64,000 bases of DNA from Bradyrhizobium sp. LTSP849. GTDB taxonomy: Bacteria > Pseudomonadota > Alphaproteobacteria > Rhizobiales > Xanthobacteraceae. Positions 50,880-59,239 of this stretch are shown in pieces. Where the stretch lies: NCBI RefSeq assembly GCF_000938255.1, contig NZ_JYMR01000045.1:186001-250000 (forward strand), written 5' to 3'. The notes under the pieces are model-generated. The model was not told the DNA's origin and searched no databases. It saw only the letters and a list, made by a program, of their open reading frames with translations. The translations under genes and the position numbers were made by a program. Position 1 is the first letter of the stretch. Every line of letters starts with the position of its first letter.

Positions 50880-51764
50880 CTAGACCGCGCCCTTCGCGAG
50901 CCGCTTCATCACCTCGTCGAGCTGATCGAGATTGCGGTAGTTGATCTGCACCGAGCCGCCGGGATCGCGATGGCTGACCGTGACCTTGAGACCGAGCGCA
51001 TCGCTGACGCGCTTTTCCAGGTCGATCGTATCAGGGTCCTTTTCCTTGGCCCCAGCGCGCACCTTTTGCGGCTTGCGCTCCGGCACGCCCTCTTCATGCG
51101 CAAGCGCCTCAGTCTGGCGGACGTTGAGGCCCTCTTCGACGATGCGCTTGGCAACCGCCAGCGGATCGGGCACGCCGATCAGCGCGCGGGCGTGGCCCGC
51201 CGTCAGCTTGCCATCTGCGATGAAGGCCTGCACCTCGGCCGGCAGTTTCGTCAGCCGCATCATGTTGGCGATGTGGCTGCGGCTCTTGCCGACGACTTTT
51301 GCGATCTCGTCCTGGCTGCGTTTGAACTCGTTGGCGAGCGCGTGATAGCCCTGCGCCTCTTCCATCGGGTTGAGGTCCTCGCGCTGCACGTTCTCGACGA
51401 TCGCGAATTCCAGCGCATCGCTGTCGCTGATGTCGACGGGGACGATCGGCACTTCGTGCAGGCCGGCCATTTGCGAAGCGCGCCAGCGCCGTTCGCCGGC
51501 GATGATCTCAAAGCGATCCTGCGCGCCCTTCACGGGGCGCACCACGATTGGCTGGATCACGCCGTGCTGCTTGATCGAATCGCTGAGCTCCTTGAGCTCG
51601 GTCTCCGAAAAGGTGCGGCGCGGATTGCGCGGATTGGGCTTGATGAATTCGATCGGCACCTTGCGCTGCGCGCGCGGGCGGTCGACATGCTGTGCCTCGC
51701 CGCCGACGTCACCGATCAGACTCGCAAGACCCCGGCCCAGTCGCGAACGCGCTTCGTCGGCCAT
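50880..51764 (-). CDS. parB: Chromosome partitioning protein ParB
   Basis: 294-aa CTP-dependent DNA clamp that loads at parS. N-terminal motifs: RRTFSETELKELSDSIKQHGV and IAGERRWRASQMAGL (the CTP-binding box II GERRWRA). The helix-turn-helix is DEIAKVVGKSRSHIANMMRLTKL. The C-terminal dimerisation domain is VTVSHRDPGGSVQINYRNLDQLDEVM. AAGGGAG precedes the ATG at 51764. It is downstream of parA, with a palindromic repeat between them. Its probable parS sites lie 1.7-3.8 kb away. Confidence 0.96.
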   Translation of the reverse strand: MADEARSRLGRGLASLIGDVGGEAQHVDRPRAQRKVPIEFIKPNPRNPRRTFSETELKELSDSIKQHGVIQPIVVRPVKGAQDRFEIIAGERRWRASQMAGLHEVPIVPVDISDSDALEFAIVENVQREDLNPMEEAQGYHALANEFKRSQDEIAKVVGKSRSHIANMMRLTKLPAEVQAFIADGKLTAGHARALIGVPDPLAVAKRIVEEGLNVRQTEALAHEEGVPERKPQKVRAGAKEKDPDTIDLEKRVSDALGLKVTVSHRDPGGSVQINYRNLDQLDEVMKRLAKGAV

Positions 51765-51816
51765 CGCCAGCTCCCTTGGATTCACGGTGCAACACTCCAG
51801 AACTGAATTTCGAATT

Positions 51817-51907
51817 GTAGGGTCGTAGGGCGGGCAAAGCGAAGCGTGCCCACCGATTGTGTGCGGAAGACGGTGGGCACGGCGAAGACGCCTTTGCCCA
51901 CCCTACG
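51817..51907. repeat. Palindromic repeat between parA and parB (family E)
   Basis: GTAGGGTCGTAGGGCGGGCA...GTGCCCACCG and CGGTGGGCAC...TTTGCCCACCCTACGGC. Related to 38957-39050. It occupies most of the 149-bp gap inside the par operon. Confidence 0.75.
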
Positions 51908-51913
51908 GCATCG

Positions 51914-52768
51914 TCAATGCGTGACGCGCAGCTCGCGCTCGCGCTGGATCACTTCAGTGGCGAGCCGCAAGTAAGCTTCGCTGCCAACGCATTTGAGATC
52001 GTAGACCAGCACCGGCTTGCCGTAGGACGGCGCCTCCGAGATGCGCACGTTGCGCGGGATCATGGTCTTGTAGACCTTCTCGCCCATGAACTGCCGGACG
52101 TCGGCAACGACCTGGTTCGAGAGGTTGTTGCGCGAGTCGAACATGGTGAGCACGATGCCGTGGATCGACAGGTTCGGATTGAGCGTCGAGCGCACCTGCT
52201 CCACCGTCTGCAACAATTGCGACAGACCTTCGAGCGCGAAGAACTCGCATTGCAGCGGCACCAGGATCGCATCAGACGCGGCCATCGCGTTCACCGTCAG
52301 CAGGTTGAGCGAAGGCGGGCAGTCGATCAGCACATAGGTGTAGTCGGCATCCGGCGAGACGTTGTTGTTGAGCGAAGAGATCGCATCGCGCAGTTTGAAG
52401 GCGCGGCCGGGCGTGGTGCCGAGCTCGAGCTCGAGGCCGGAGAGATCCATGGTCGAGGGCGCGATGTGCAGCCGCGGCACCGCAGTCAACACCACCGCCT
52501 CGCGCAAACTCGCTTCGCCGATCAGCACGTCGTAGGTCGAGCAGGAGCGGTTGCGGCGATCGATGCCGAGGCCGGTCGAGGCGTTACCCTGCGGATCGAG
52601 ATCGACGATCAGGACACGCTCGCCAATCGCGGCGAGCGCCGTACCGAGATTGATCGCTGTGGTTGTTTTGCCCACACCGCCCTTCTGATTCGCCAGCGCC
52701 AGGATGCGCGGGTGCCCTTGCGGGACCACGGCCGTCTGCTCTTGCTGCGGTTCGTCAATCACGGTCAT
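51914..52768 (-). CDS. parA: Chromosome partitioning ATPase ParA
   Basis: 284-aa deviant Walker ATPase that drives segregation of ParB-parS complexes. P-loop LANQKGGVGKTTTAINLGTAL, then VLIVDLDPQGNASTGLG, and ALEGLSQLLQTVEQVRS. The signature lysine of the KGGVGKT loop is present. The C-terminus is of chromosomal Soj/ParA type, with no DNA-binding N-domain of plasmid ParAs. It is followed by parB and preceded by rsmG, the conserved origin-proximal block. Confidence 0.97.
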   Translation of the reverse strand: MTVIDEPQQEQTAVVPQGHPRILALANQKGGVGKTTTAINLGTALAAIGERVLIVDLDPQGNASTGLGIDRRNRSCSTYDVLIGEASLREAVVLTAVPRLHIAPSTMDLSGLELELGTTPGRAFKLRDAISSLNNNVSPDADYTYVLIDCPPSLNLLTVNAMAASDAILVPLQCEFFALEGLSQLLQTVEQVRSTLNPNLSIHGIVLTMFDSRNNLSNQVVADVRQFMGEKVYKTMIPRNVRISEAPSYGKPVLVYDLKCVGSEAYLRLATEVIQRERELRVTH

Positions 52769-52797
52769 CGCAATTCCCCACTCAACCCCTGAACGCC

Positions 52798-53505
52798 TCA
52801 GCCACGCCGTTCGGCGGTATCAAGCTCCACGATCCAGCCGTCACCCGTTCGGCTTTGGTGGAGTCGAGGCTGAATATTCCAATATTTAGCGGCTTCGGTC
52901 AATTCAGCCTCTACATCTTGACCCTTGAGAAACAACGCCTTTGCGCCTTGGCGCATCAGCGGCTCCGCAAAGCCGATGAGTTGGTGTAGCGGAGCCAGTG
53001 CGCGTGCGGTGACGCAATCGACCGGGCCGGTGATTCTATCCACATTATCCCCGATCTCAGCGAGATGTACGACTCCCGGAGATATGGTGATGCGGATCGC
53101 TTCGCGCAGAAACGCGGCCTTCTTGGCGATCCGCTCGACGAGATGAATGCGGGAGCCCGGCGTCTCGGCCAGGACGCAGGCCAGGACGACGCCCGGAAAG
53201 CCACCGCCGCTGCCGAGGTCGGCCCAGCGTTTTGCTGACGACGCGAGATCCACGAGCTGAAGCGAGTCGGCGATGTGCCGGGTCCAGAGATGCGGCAGGG
53301 TCGACGGCGCGACCAGGTTTGTCTTGGCCTGCCACTCCCGGAGCAACGCGATGTAGCGATCGAGCCGGGCTTCCGTTTCACGTGAAACGGGAGCGAGCTT
53401 GAGCGCCGCTTCCTTGTCGGCTGCGATGACGGGGTCCAGCGATCTGTCGTTTGCGCTGGCCTTGTCGATCTTCTGGCCGGTCGAGGTCGGCCCGGGTTGT
53501 TTCAC
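52798..53505 (-). CDS. rsmG: 16S rRNA (guanine527-N7)-methyltransferase
   Basis: 235-aa SAM-dependent methyltransferase (formerly gidB) that modifies G527 in the decoding centre. The SAM-binding motif is WADLGSGGGFPGVVLACVLAE, with LVERIAKKAAFLREAI. Unusually, the annotated GTG start lies inside a parS-like TTTCACGTGAAA, and a second parS-like site encodes part of VSRETEARL. mnmG ends 10 bp upstream. The exact start is uncertain because there is no strong ribosome-binding site. Confidence 0.92.
   Translation of the reverse strand: MKQPGPTSTGQKIDKASANDRSLDPVIAADKEAALKLAPVSRETEARLDRYIALLREWQAKTNLVAPSTLPHLWTRHIADSLQLVDLASSAKRWADLGSGGGFPGVVLACVLAETPGSRIHLVERIAKKAAFLREAIRITISPGVVHLAEIGDNVDRITGPVDCVTARALAPLHQLIGFAEPLMRQGAKALFLKGQDVEAELTEAAKYWNIQPRLHQSRTGDGWIVELDTAERRG
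53374..53389. promoter_or_regulatory. parS-like site 1 (inside rsmG)
   Basis: CGTTTCACGTGAAACG matches 14 of 16 positions of the consensus TGTTTCACGTGAAACA. It is within the rsmG coding sequence, encoding VSRET on the minus strand. Confidence 0.8.
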
Positions 53506-53513
53506 GTGAAACG
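53498..53513. promoter_or_regulatory. parS-like site 2 (rsmG start)
   Basis: TGTTTCACGTGAAACG matches 15 of 16 positions of the consensus. It contains the GTG start codon of rsmG on the minus strand. Confidence 0.85.
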
Positions 53514-53514
53514 C

Positions 53515-55395
53515 CTATGCGATTGCTTTGGAAGTCTTTCGCGCTTCGCGGCGGAGATAGGCCGCGAGAATGCCGAGCGCTGCCGGCGTCATGCCATCGA
53601 TGCGGCCGGCCTGGCCGACGGTGAACGGCCGTGCCTTCTCCAGCTTGGCGCGGACCTCATTGGAGAGACCGGGGACCAGCTTGTAGTCGACATCCGATAG
53701 CGCCAGCCCCTCGTCCCGCCGGAAAGCTTCGACATCTGCGCTCTGGCGCTCGAGATAGACATCGTATTTGGCGTCGATCTCGAGATGGGTCGCGATCACC
53801 GGATCAATCGCCGACAGCTCAGGCCAGATCGCGCGAACCTGGCTCCAGCCGATGTCCGGATAGGCCATCAGCTCGAAGGCAGACCGGCGCTGGCCATCGC
53901 GGTTCAGGGTCAGCCCGTGCTTGATGGCCTCGTTCGGGGTGATGGTCAGCGACTTCGACAGCGTGCGGGCCGCATTCAGAGCGTCCATCTTGGCGCGATG
54001 ATGCTGGGTCCGGGCGCTGCCGACGCATCCGAGCGCGATCCCCTTCTCGGTCAGGCGCTGATCGGCATTGTCAGCCCGCAGCGTCAGCCGGTATTCGGCT
54101 CGCGAGGTGAACATCCGATAGGGCTCGCTGATCCCGCGGGTGACGAGGTCGTCGATCATCACACCGAGATAGCCATCTGCCCGATCGAACACGGTCAGCG
54201 CGGTCCCGCTGGCCGCCAGCGCCGCGTTCAGGCCGGCCACGATGCCCTGCCCCGCGGCTTCCTCATATCCGGTGGTCCCGTTGATCTGCCCAGCGAGAAA
54301 GAGACCGCGCAGACGCTTGGTCTGGAGGGTCGGATCGAGCTCGCGGGGATCGATGTGGTCGTATTCGATGGCGTAGCCCGGCCGGACCATCGTCACTCGC
54401 TCCAAGCCAGGAATGGTAGCGAGGATTGCGAGCTGGACCTCTTCCGGCAGTGATGTGGAGATCCCGTTGGGATAGACGGTGCTGTCGTCTAGCCCTTCCG
54501 GCTCCAGGAAGATCTGGTGGCCGTCGCGATCGCCGAAGCGAACGATCTTGTCCTCGATCGAGGGGCAATAGCGCGGCCCAGAGCTCTTGATCTGACCGGA
54601 GTACATCGGCGAACGATGGACATTGGCCCGGATCACCTCATGGGTGGCGGCCGTGGTCCGGGTGATGCCGCATTGGATCTGCGGCGTCGTAATCCGCTCG
54701 GTCATGACTGAGAACGGCTCCGGCGGCTCGTCGCCGGGCTGCATTTCGACGGCGGACCAGTCGATCGTGGTACCGTCGAGGCGCGGCGGCGTGCCAGTCT
54801 TCAGACGGCCCAGCGTGAAACCTGCGCGCTCGAAGGAGCTCGACAGGCCCATCGCTGGCGCCTCGCCGACCCGGCCGGCTGGCCAGTTCTTCTCACCGAG
54901 ATGGATCAGACCGCGCAGGAAGGTGCCGGTGGTGACGACAATGGCCCCTGCTCCGAACTCCCGGCCATCGGCCAGGCGCAGACTGGTCACCCGTCCCTCG
55001 ACCACGATCAGCTCGTCGGCCTCGCCTTCGATGACAGAAAGTCCCTCGGTCTCCCGGATCGCGGTCTGCATCGCAGCCGCATAGAGCTTACGGTCAGCCT
55101 GGGCCCGCGGACCACGGACGGCGGGACCCTTGCGGCGATTGAGGACGCGAAACTGGATGCCGCCGGCATCGGCCACACGGCCCATCAGACCATCAAGCGC
55201 ATCGACCTCGCGGACCAGATGACCCTTGCCGAGGCCCCCGATGGCGGGGTTGCAGGACATCGCGCCGACGGTCGAGAAACGGTGCGTGACCAGAGCGGTC
55301 GCCGCGCCCATCCGGGCGGCCGCAGCCGCGGCTTCACAGCCGGCGTGGCCGCCGCCAATCACGATGACGTCGAAACTCTCTCGCTCTGTACGCAT
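53515..55395 (-). CDS. mnmG: tRNA uridine-5-carboxymethylaminomethyl synthase MnmG
   Basis: 626-aa FAD-dependent tRNA-modifying enzyme (GidA). The FAD motif is VIVIGGGHAGCEAAAAAARMG, with MSCNPAIGGLGKGHLVREVDALDG, and GLFLAGQINGTTGYEEAAGQG. Two conserved cysteines are present (AMSCNPAIG and RYCPSIED). It forms the MnmEG complex that modifies U34 of tRNAs. The mnmE gene follows the same strand upstream, with three parS-like sites in the 244-bp gap. Confidence 0.97.
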   Translation of the reverse strand: MRTERESFDVIVIGGGHAGCEAAAAAARMGAATALVTHRFSTVGAMSCNPAIGGLGKGHLVREVDALDGLMGRVADAGGIQFRVLNRRKGPAVRGPRAQADRKLYAAAMQTAIRETEGLSVIEGEADELIVVEGRVTSLRLADGREFGAGAIVVTTGTFLRGLIHLGEKNWPAGRVGEAPAMGLSSSFERAGFTLGRLKTGTPPRLDGTTIDWSAVEMQPGDEPPEPFSVMTERITTPQIQCGITRTTAATHEVIRANVHRSPMYSGQIKSSGPRYCPSIEDKIVRFGDRDGHQIFLEPEGLDDSTVYPNGISTSLPEEVQLAILATIPGLERVTMVRPGYAIEYDHIDPRELDPTLQTKRLRGLFLAGQINGTTGYEEAAGQGIVAGLNAALAASGTALTVFDRADGYLGVMIDDLVTRGISEPYRMFTSRAEYRLTLRADNADQRLTEKGIALGCVGSARTQHHRAKMDALNAARTLSKSLTITPNEAIKHGLTLNRDGQRRSAFELMAYPDIGWSQVRAIWPELSAIDPVIATHLEIDAKYDVYLERQSADVEAFRRDEGLALSDVDYKLVPGLSNEVRAKLEKARPFTVGQAGRIDGMTPAALGILAAYLRREARKTSKAIA

Positions 55396-55452
55396 GCGCG
55401 GACTTCTAGCTCAGAGTGGAAAAAGCCGGAAGTGGAAACTCGGGGAGTCGGT

Positions 55453-55468
55453 TGTTTCACGTGAAACA
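55453..55468. promoter_or_regulatory. parS site 3 (perfect match)
   Basis: TGTTTCACGTGAAACA, 16 of 16 positions, 58 bp upstream of the mnmG start. Confidence 0.92.
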
Positions 55469-55497
55469 GAGGCCCGATCGACCCAGAACAGATTTCT

Positions 55498-55525
55498 CGA
55501 AAACAACCCCATGCACAGTAGAGCG
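55498..55525. repeat. Short dispersed repeat, copy 2
   Basis: 28-bp element beginning CGAAAACAACCCCATGCAC; 26 of 28 positions match 10088-10115. It lies between parS sites 3 and 4. Confidence 0.75.
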
Positions 55526-55541
55526 GGGCTTGAAATCATTA

Positions 55542-55557
55542 CGTTTCACGTGAAACA
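55542..55557. promoter_or_regulatory. parS-like site 4
   Basis: CGTTTCACGTGAAACA matches 15 of 16 positions. Confidence 0.85.
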
Positions 55558-55577
55558 GCCGGAGCCCATTGCTGGCC

Positions 55578-55593
55578 TGTTTCACGTGAAACC
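55578..55593. promoter_or_regulatory. parS-like site 5
   Basis: TGTTTCACGTGAAACC matches 15 of 16 positions; 36 bp from site 4, just after the end of mnmE. Confidence 0.85.
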
Positions 55594-55639
55594 AACCAAG
55601 CAGTGGAACAAGCGCTAGTTCTAGAATGTAGAACTAACG

Positions 55640-56971
55640 CTACTTTCCAATACAGAACTTCTGGAAAATGGCTCCGAGGACGTCCTCGACGTCCACCCGG
55701 CCCAACAGCCGACCCAGGGCATAAGCAGCGGCACGCAACTCTTCGGCGGCCAGCTCCTCGCCCTCTTCTACAAGCTCCAGACTCCGGCGCAAGCTGCCTG
55801 ACGCCTGACGCAGCAAATCGCGCTGGCGCGCCCGGGTGACCAAGGCGCCCTCGCTGGCTCCAAAGAATTCGGCCGCGAACTCGACCATGGCCCTGATCAG
55901 ATCGGGTAACCCGTCGCCCCGGCTGGCCGAAATCGCGAAGGACTTGTCCGCGCCCGCCCCGACGACCGAGACGCCCTCCTCAAGGTCGATCTTGTTACGG
56001 ACCATCCAGACCGGTGCGGTCCTGGATGCCTGCTCCTCCGTCGTCACCTCAGGACCCGTCAGCCAAAGCACGAGGTCCGCATCCGCCGCCCGCGCCTTGG
56101 CCCGGCGGACGCCCTCCTGCTCGACCGGATCCTCAGTCTCGCGAATGCCGGCGGTGTCGATCACCGTGACGGGATAGCCATCGAGATCGAGCTGCACCTC
56201 GATCACGTCGCGCGTGGTGCCGGCATGTGGCGAGACGATCGCGACCTCGCGGCGCGCGAGCTGGTTGATCAGCGTCGACTTGCCGACATTGGGTGGGCCG
56301 GCAATCGCAACGACAAGGCCATCGCGTAGACGTTCAGCTTGTCCCTGTGCCGCAAGCACTTCTGCGATTTCGTTATGCAGCGCCTTGATCGCCTTCACCG
56401 CCGGCGCCCTCAACTCGGCCGGCACATCGCCCTCGTCGGAGAAATCGATGCCGGCCTCGATCAGCGCCGAGGCCTCGATGATGCGCTCGCGCCAATCGCG
56501 AGCGCGATCGCCGAGCAGGCCCTGCAACTGACGCAGCGCCTGACGGCGCTGGCGATCGGTGTCGGCGTGGATGAGATCGTCCAGGCCTTCGGCTTCCGTG
56601 AGGTCGAGCTTGCCGTTCTCGAAAGCGCGCCGCGTGAACTCGCCCGGCTCGGCCGCCCGCGCATTCGGAATGATGGAAATCGTAGCCAGAAGTGCGGCGA
56701 GCACCGCGCGACCACCATGAACGTGGAATTCGGCAACATCTTCCCCCGTCGCGCTGGCCGGGCCAGGAAACCAGAGCACGACCGCATCATCGACCGGCTG
56801 ACCCGCGCGGTCCCGGAGCAGCCGGCGGTTGGCCTGTCTCGGCGCCGGCAACCTTCCCGCCAGCGTCGTCAGCACCAGGCCGGCCTGCGGCCCGGAGACG
56901 CGCACGACCGCCAGCGCGCTCGGCGGACGACCGGATGACAGCGCAAAGATGGTCTGATCTCGCGGATGCAT
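55640..56971 (-). CDS. mnmE: tRNA uridine-5-carboxymethylaminomethyl GTPase MnmE
   Basis: 443-aa tRNA-modifying GTPase (TrmE/ThdF). The N-terminal folate-binding domain starts DQTIFALSSGRPPSALAVVRVSGPQ. The GTPase domain has G1 AGPPNVGKSTLINQL, G3 DTAGIRETEDP and G4 VRNKIDLEE. The C-terminus is FQKFCIGK, the conserved Cys-Ile-Gly-Lys end. It works with MnmG. A gene-free 311-bp region rich in TGC-type palindromes lies upstream of its start. Confidence 0.97.
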   Translation of the reverse strand: MHPRDQTIFALSSGRPPSALAVVRVSGPQAGLVLTTLAGRLPAPRQANRRLLRDRAGQPVDDAVVLWFPGPASATGEDVAEFHVHGGRAVLAALLATISIIPNARAAEPGEFTRRAFENGKLDLTEAEGLDDLIHADTDRQRRQALRQLQGLLGDRARDWRERIIEASALIEAGIDFSDEGDVPAELRAPAVKAIKALHNEIAEVLAAQGQAERLRDGLVVAIAGPPNVGKSTLINQLARREVAIVSPHAGTTRDVIEVQLDLDGYPVTVIDTAGIRETEDPVEQEGVRRAKARAADADLVLWLTGPEVTTEEQASRTAPVWMVRNKIDLEEGVSVVGAGADKSFAISASRGDGLPDLIRAMVEFAAEFFGASEGALVTRARQRDLLRQASGSLRRSLELVEEGEELAAEELRAAAYALGRLLGRVDVEDVLGAIFQKFCIGK

Positions 56972-57282
56972 GGCCTATTTGTCCGGCTACCGCGGAAAAG
57001 GCAAATATCCGTTTTGGCGGACAACCGACACGATTTTGCTGCGCATATCTCGCAGCAAAATCTCCTATTGCAATGCAGCATAACCGAGGATTTTGCTGCA
57101 AAAGTTCATCCGCTGAAGTCGGATGGCTCCGATAAATCATATCATTAGTTATAAATATCAATACGTTAGGCGGAATTAGGATTCGGTGGCCAGCCGCTCG
57201 CCATGCTGCACATTCGGTGCAGCAAAGCCGCACAATAAAAAGGGCGCCCGAAGGCGCCCTTTGGTCTCGTGCTGCACTGCAC
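56972..57282. promoter_or_regulatory. Gene-free region with a cluster of TGC-rich inverted repeats
   Basis: 311 bp between mnmE and rho. It contains GATTTTGCTGCG (57032-57043) with its exact inverted copy (57051-57062), a third GATTTTGCTGC (57089-57099), TTGCAATGCAGCA (57068-57080), and TGCTGCAC/GTGCAGCA (57204-57211, 57217-57224). The centre (57130-57170) is AT-rich. These resemble sites of the polyhydroxybutyrate regulator PhaR, but no phasin gene is adjacent. No gene is seen. Confidence 0.55.
57234..57260 (-). terminator. Rho-independent terminator after rho
   Basis: On the minus strand AGGGCGCC-TTCG-GGCGCCCT is followed by TTTTATT, 23 bp past the rho stop. UUCG-type tetraloop hairpin. 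Confidence 0.9.
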
Positions 57283-58548
57283 TCAGGTGTTCATCGAGTC
57301 GAAGAACTCGGAATTGCTCTTGGTCGAGCGCAGCTTGTCGAGCAGGAAGTCGATCCCATCCATGGTGCCCATCGGGTTCAGGATGCGGCGGAGCACGTAC
57401 ATCTTCTTGAGGACCTGCGGATCGGTGATGAGCTCCTCCTTGCGGGTGCCGGAGCGCGAGATGTCGATCGCCGGGAAGGTGCGCTTGTCCGAGACCTTGC
57501 GGTCGAGGATCAGTTCCGAGTTACCGGTGCCCTTGAACTCTTCGAAGATGACTTCGTCCATGCGGCTGCCGGTATCGACCAGTGCGGTCGCGATGATCGT
57601 CAGCGAGCCGCCCTCCTCGATGTTGCGGGCGGCACCGAAGAAGCGCTTCGGGCGCTGGAGCGCGTTGGCGTCGACACCACCGGTCAGCACCTTGCCGGAT
57701 GACGGCACCACGGTGTTGTAGGCGCGGCCAAGGCGCGTGATCGAATCGAGCAGGATCACGACGTCGCGGCCATGCTCGACCAGACGTTTTGCTTTCTCGA
57801 TCACCATCTCGGCGACCTGGACGTGGCGTACCGCCGGCTCGTCGAACGTCGAGGACACGACCTCGCCCTTCACCGAGCGCTGCATGTCCGTGACTTCTTC
57901 CGGACGTTCGTCAATCAGCAGCACGATCAGATAGCACTCGGGGTGATTGTGCGCGATCGAATGCGCGATGTTCTGCATCAGCACGGTTTTACCCGTACGT
58001 GGCGGCGCAACGATCAGTGCGCGCTGGCCCTTGCCGATCGGCGCGACGATGTCGATCACCCTTGCAGAAAGGTCTTTTCGCGTCGGGTCGTCGATTTCCA
58101 TGCGGAAACGCTGGTTCGGAAACAGCGGCGTGAGGTTGTCGAAATTGACCTTGTGCTTGGCCTTTTCCGGGTCCTCGAAATTGAGCGTGTTGACCTTCAG
58201 CAGCGCAAAATAGCGTTCGCCCTCTTTCGGGCTGCGAATGTGGCCTTCGATGGTGTCGCCGGTGCGCAGGCCGAAGCGGCGGATCTGCGAGGGCGAGACG
58301 TAGATGTCGTCCGGTCCTGGCAGATAATTGGCGTCCGGCGAGCGGAGAAAGCCGAAGCCGTCGGAGAGCACCTCGACGACGCCCTCGCCAACGATGTCGG
58401 TTTCAGCAATCGCGAGCTGCTTGAGGATGGCGAACAGCAGCTCCTGCTTGCGCATGGTGCTGGCATTCTCGACCCCATTCTCTTCCGCGAACGAGACGAG
58501 CTCGGCCGGCGTCTTCGACTTGAGGTCCTGGAGTTTAATTTCCCGCAT
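57283..58548 (-). CDS. rho: Transcription termination factor Rho
   Basis: 421-aa hexameric RNA helicase. The N-terminal Rho_N and OB-type RNA-binding domain has DGFGFLRSPDANYLPGPDDIYVSPSQIRRFGLRTGD. The ATPase has Walker A IVAPPRTGKTVLMQNIAHS, Walker B VVILLDSITRLGRAYN, and the Q-loop region KVLTGGVDANALQRPKRFFGAARN. The C-terminus is complete and followed by a clear terminator. It is downstream of hemJ on the same strand. Confidence 0.98.
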   Translation of the reverse strand: MREIKLQDLKSKTPAELVSFAEENGVENASTMRKQELLFAILKQLAIAETDIVGEGVVEVLSDGFGFLRSPDANYLPGPDDIYVSPSQIRRFGLRTGDTIEGHIRSPKEGERYFALLKVNTLNFEDPEKAKHKVNFDNLTPLFPNQRFRMEIDDPTRKDLSARVIDIVAPIGKGQRALIVAPPRTGKTVLMQNIAHSIAHNHPECYLIVLLIDERPEEVTDMQRSVKGEVVSSTFDEPAVRHVQVAEMVIEKAKRLVEHGRDVVILLDSITRLGRAYNTVVPSSGKVLTGGVDANALQRPKRFFGAARNIEEGGSLTIIATALVDTGSRMDEVIFEEFKGTGNSELILDRKVSDKRTFPAIDISRSGTRKEELITDPQVLKKMYVLRRILNPMGTMDGIDFLLDKLRSTKSNSEFFDSMNT

Positions 58549-58795
58549 TGGGGTGGTCCTGTGGGGTAACCTTGGGAGGGGGTGCGAGGAGGCTCTGAAA
58601 TGCGGACGCGAGAAGGTAAGGTCCGCAGGTCTGGCAAGGAGAGCGCCGGTGAGGCTTCAAACCTGATGCGGTGTCCGGCCTCTGGAAAGCTCAGACACAA
58701 CCACATCCGCCTGCGTTGGGTGGGATATCGCTAATATAGAAAATCGTGTCTCACTCCGCAAGCTGAAGCGCTGAGCGATCGTTCACAATCCTTGC

Positions 58796-59239
58796 CTAGA
58801 ACGGCTTCACGATCACCATGATGACGATGACAATCATCAGGACGGTCGGCACCTCATTGATAATCCGATAGAATTTCTGGCTCCGCGGGCGCCGGTCGGC
58901 AGCGAAGTCCTTGACGCAGCGCGAAAAAAAGCCGTGGACCGCGGACATCGCCAGCACCAGTGCCAGTTTTACATGCAGCCAGCCGAAGGTGAACCAATGG
59001 CCGGACCAGGCGAGGTAGAGCCCGGCGAGCCATGTGACGCCCATAGCCGGGTTGATGATTGCCCTGAGCAGCCGGCGTTCCATGACCTTGAACGTTTCCG
59101 ACTGCTTCGAACCGATGTCGGCGTCGCAGTGATAGACGAACAGTCGCGGCAGATAGAGCATGCCCGCCATCCAGGAGATCACGGCAATCACATGCAGCGC
59201 CTTGATCCAGAGATAGACGTCTTCAGACATGTTCGGCAT
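58796..59239 (-). CDS. hemJ: Protoporphyrinogen oxidase HemJ
   Basis: 147-aa membrane protein for the penultimate step of heme synthesis in bacteria lacking HemG/HemY. It starts EDVYLWIKALHVIAVISWMAGMLYLPRLFVYHCDAD (read in two halves), with the conserved His in KALHVI and LFVYH. Further helices are NPAMGVTWLAGLYLAWSGHW, HVKLALVLAMSAVHGFFSRC and VPTVLMIVIVIMVIV. ATG 59239 or 59230 starts it. It is divergent from ppsR across the presumed origin region; hemE, found here in relatives, is not in the window. Confidence 0.93.
   Translation of the reverse strand: MPNMSEDVYLWIKALHVIAVISWMAGMLYLPRLFVYHCDADIGSKQSETFKVMERRLLRAIINPAMGVTWLAGLYLAWSGHWFTFGWLHVKLALVLAMSAVHGFFSRCVKDFAADRRPRSQKFYRIINEVPTVLMIVIVIMVIVKPF

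Noticed and set aside
55497..55617. Short open frame reading FHVKQ and FHVKP peptides
   Set aside because: These come from the parS-like sequences, not a gene.
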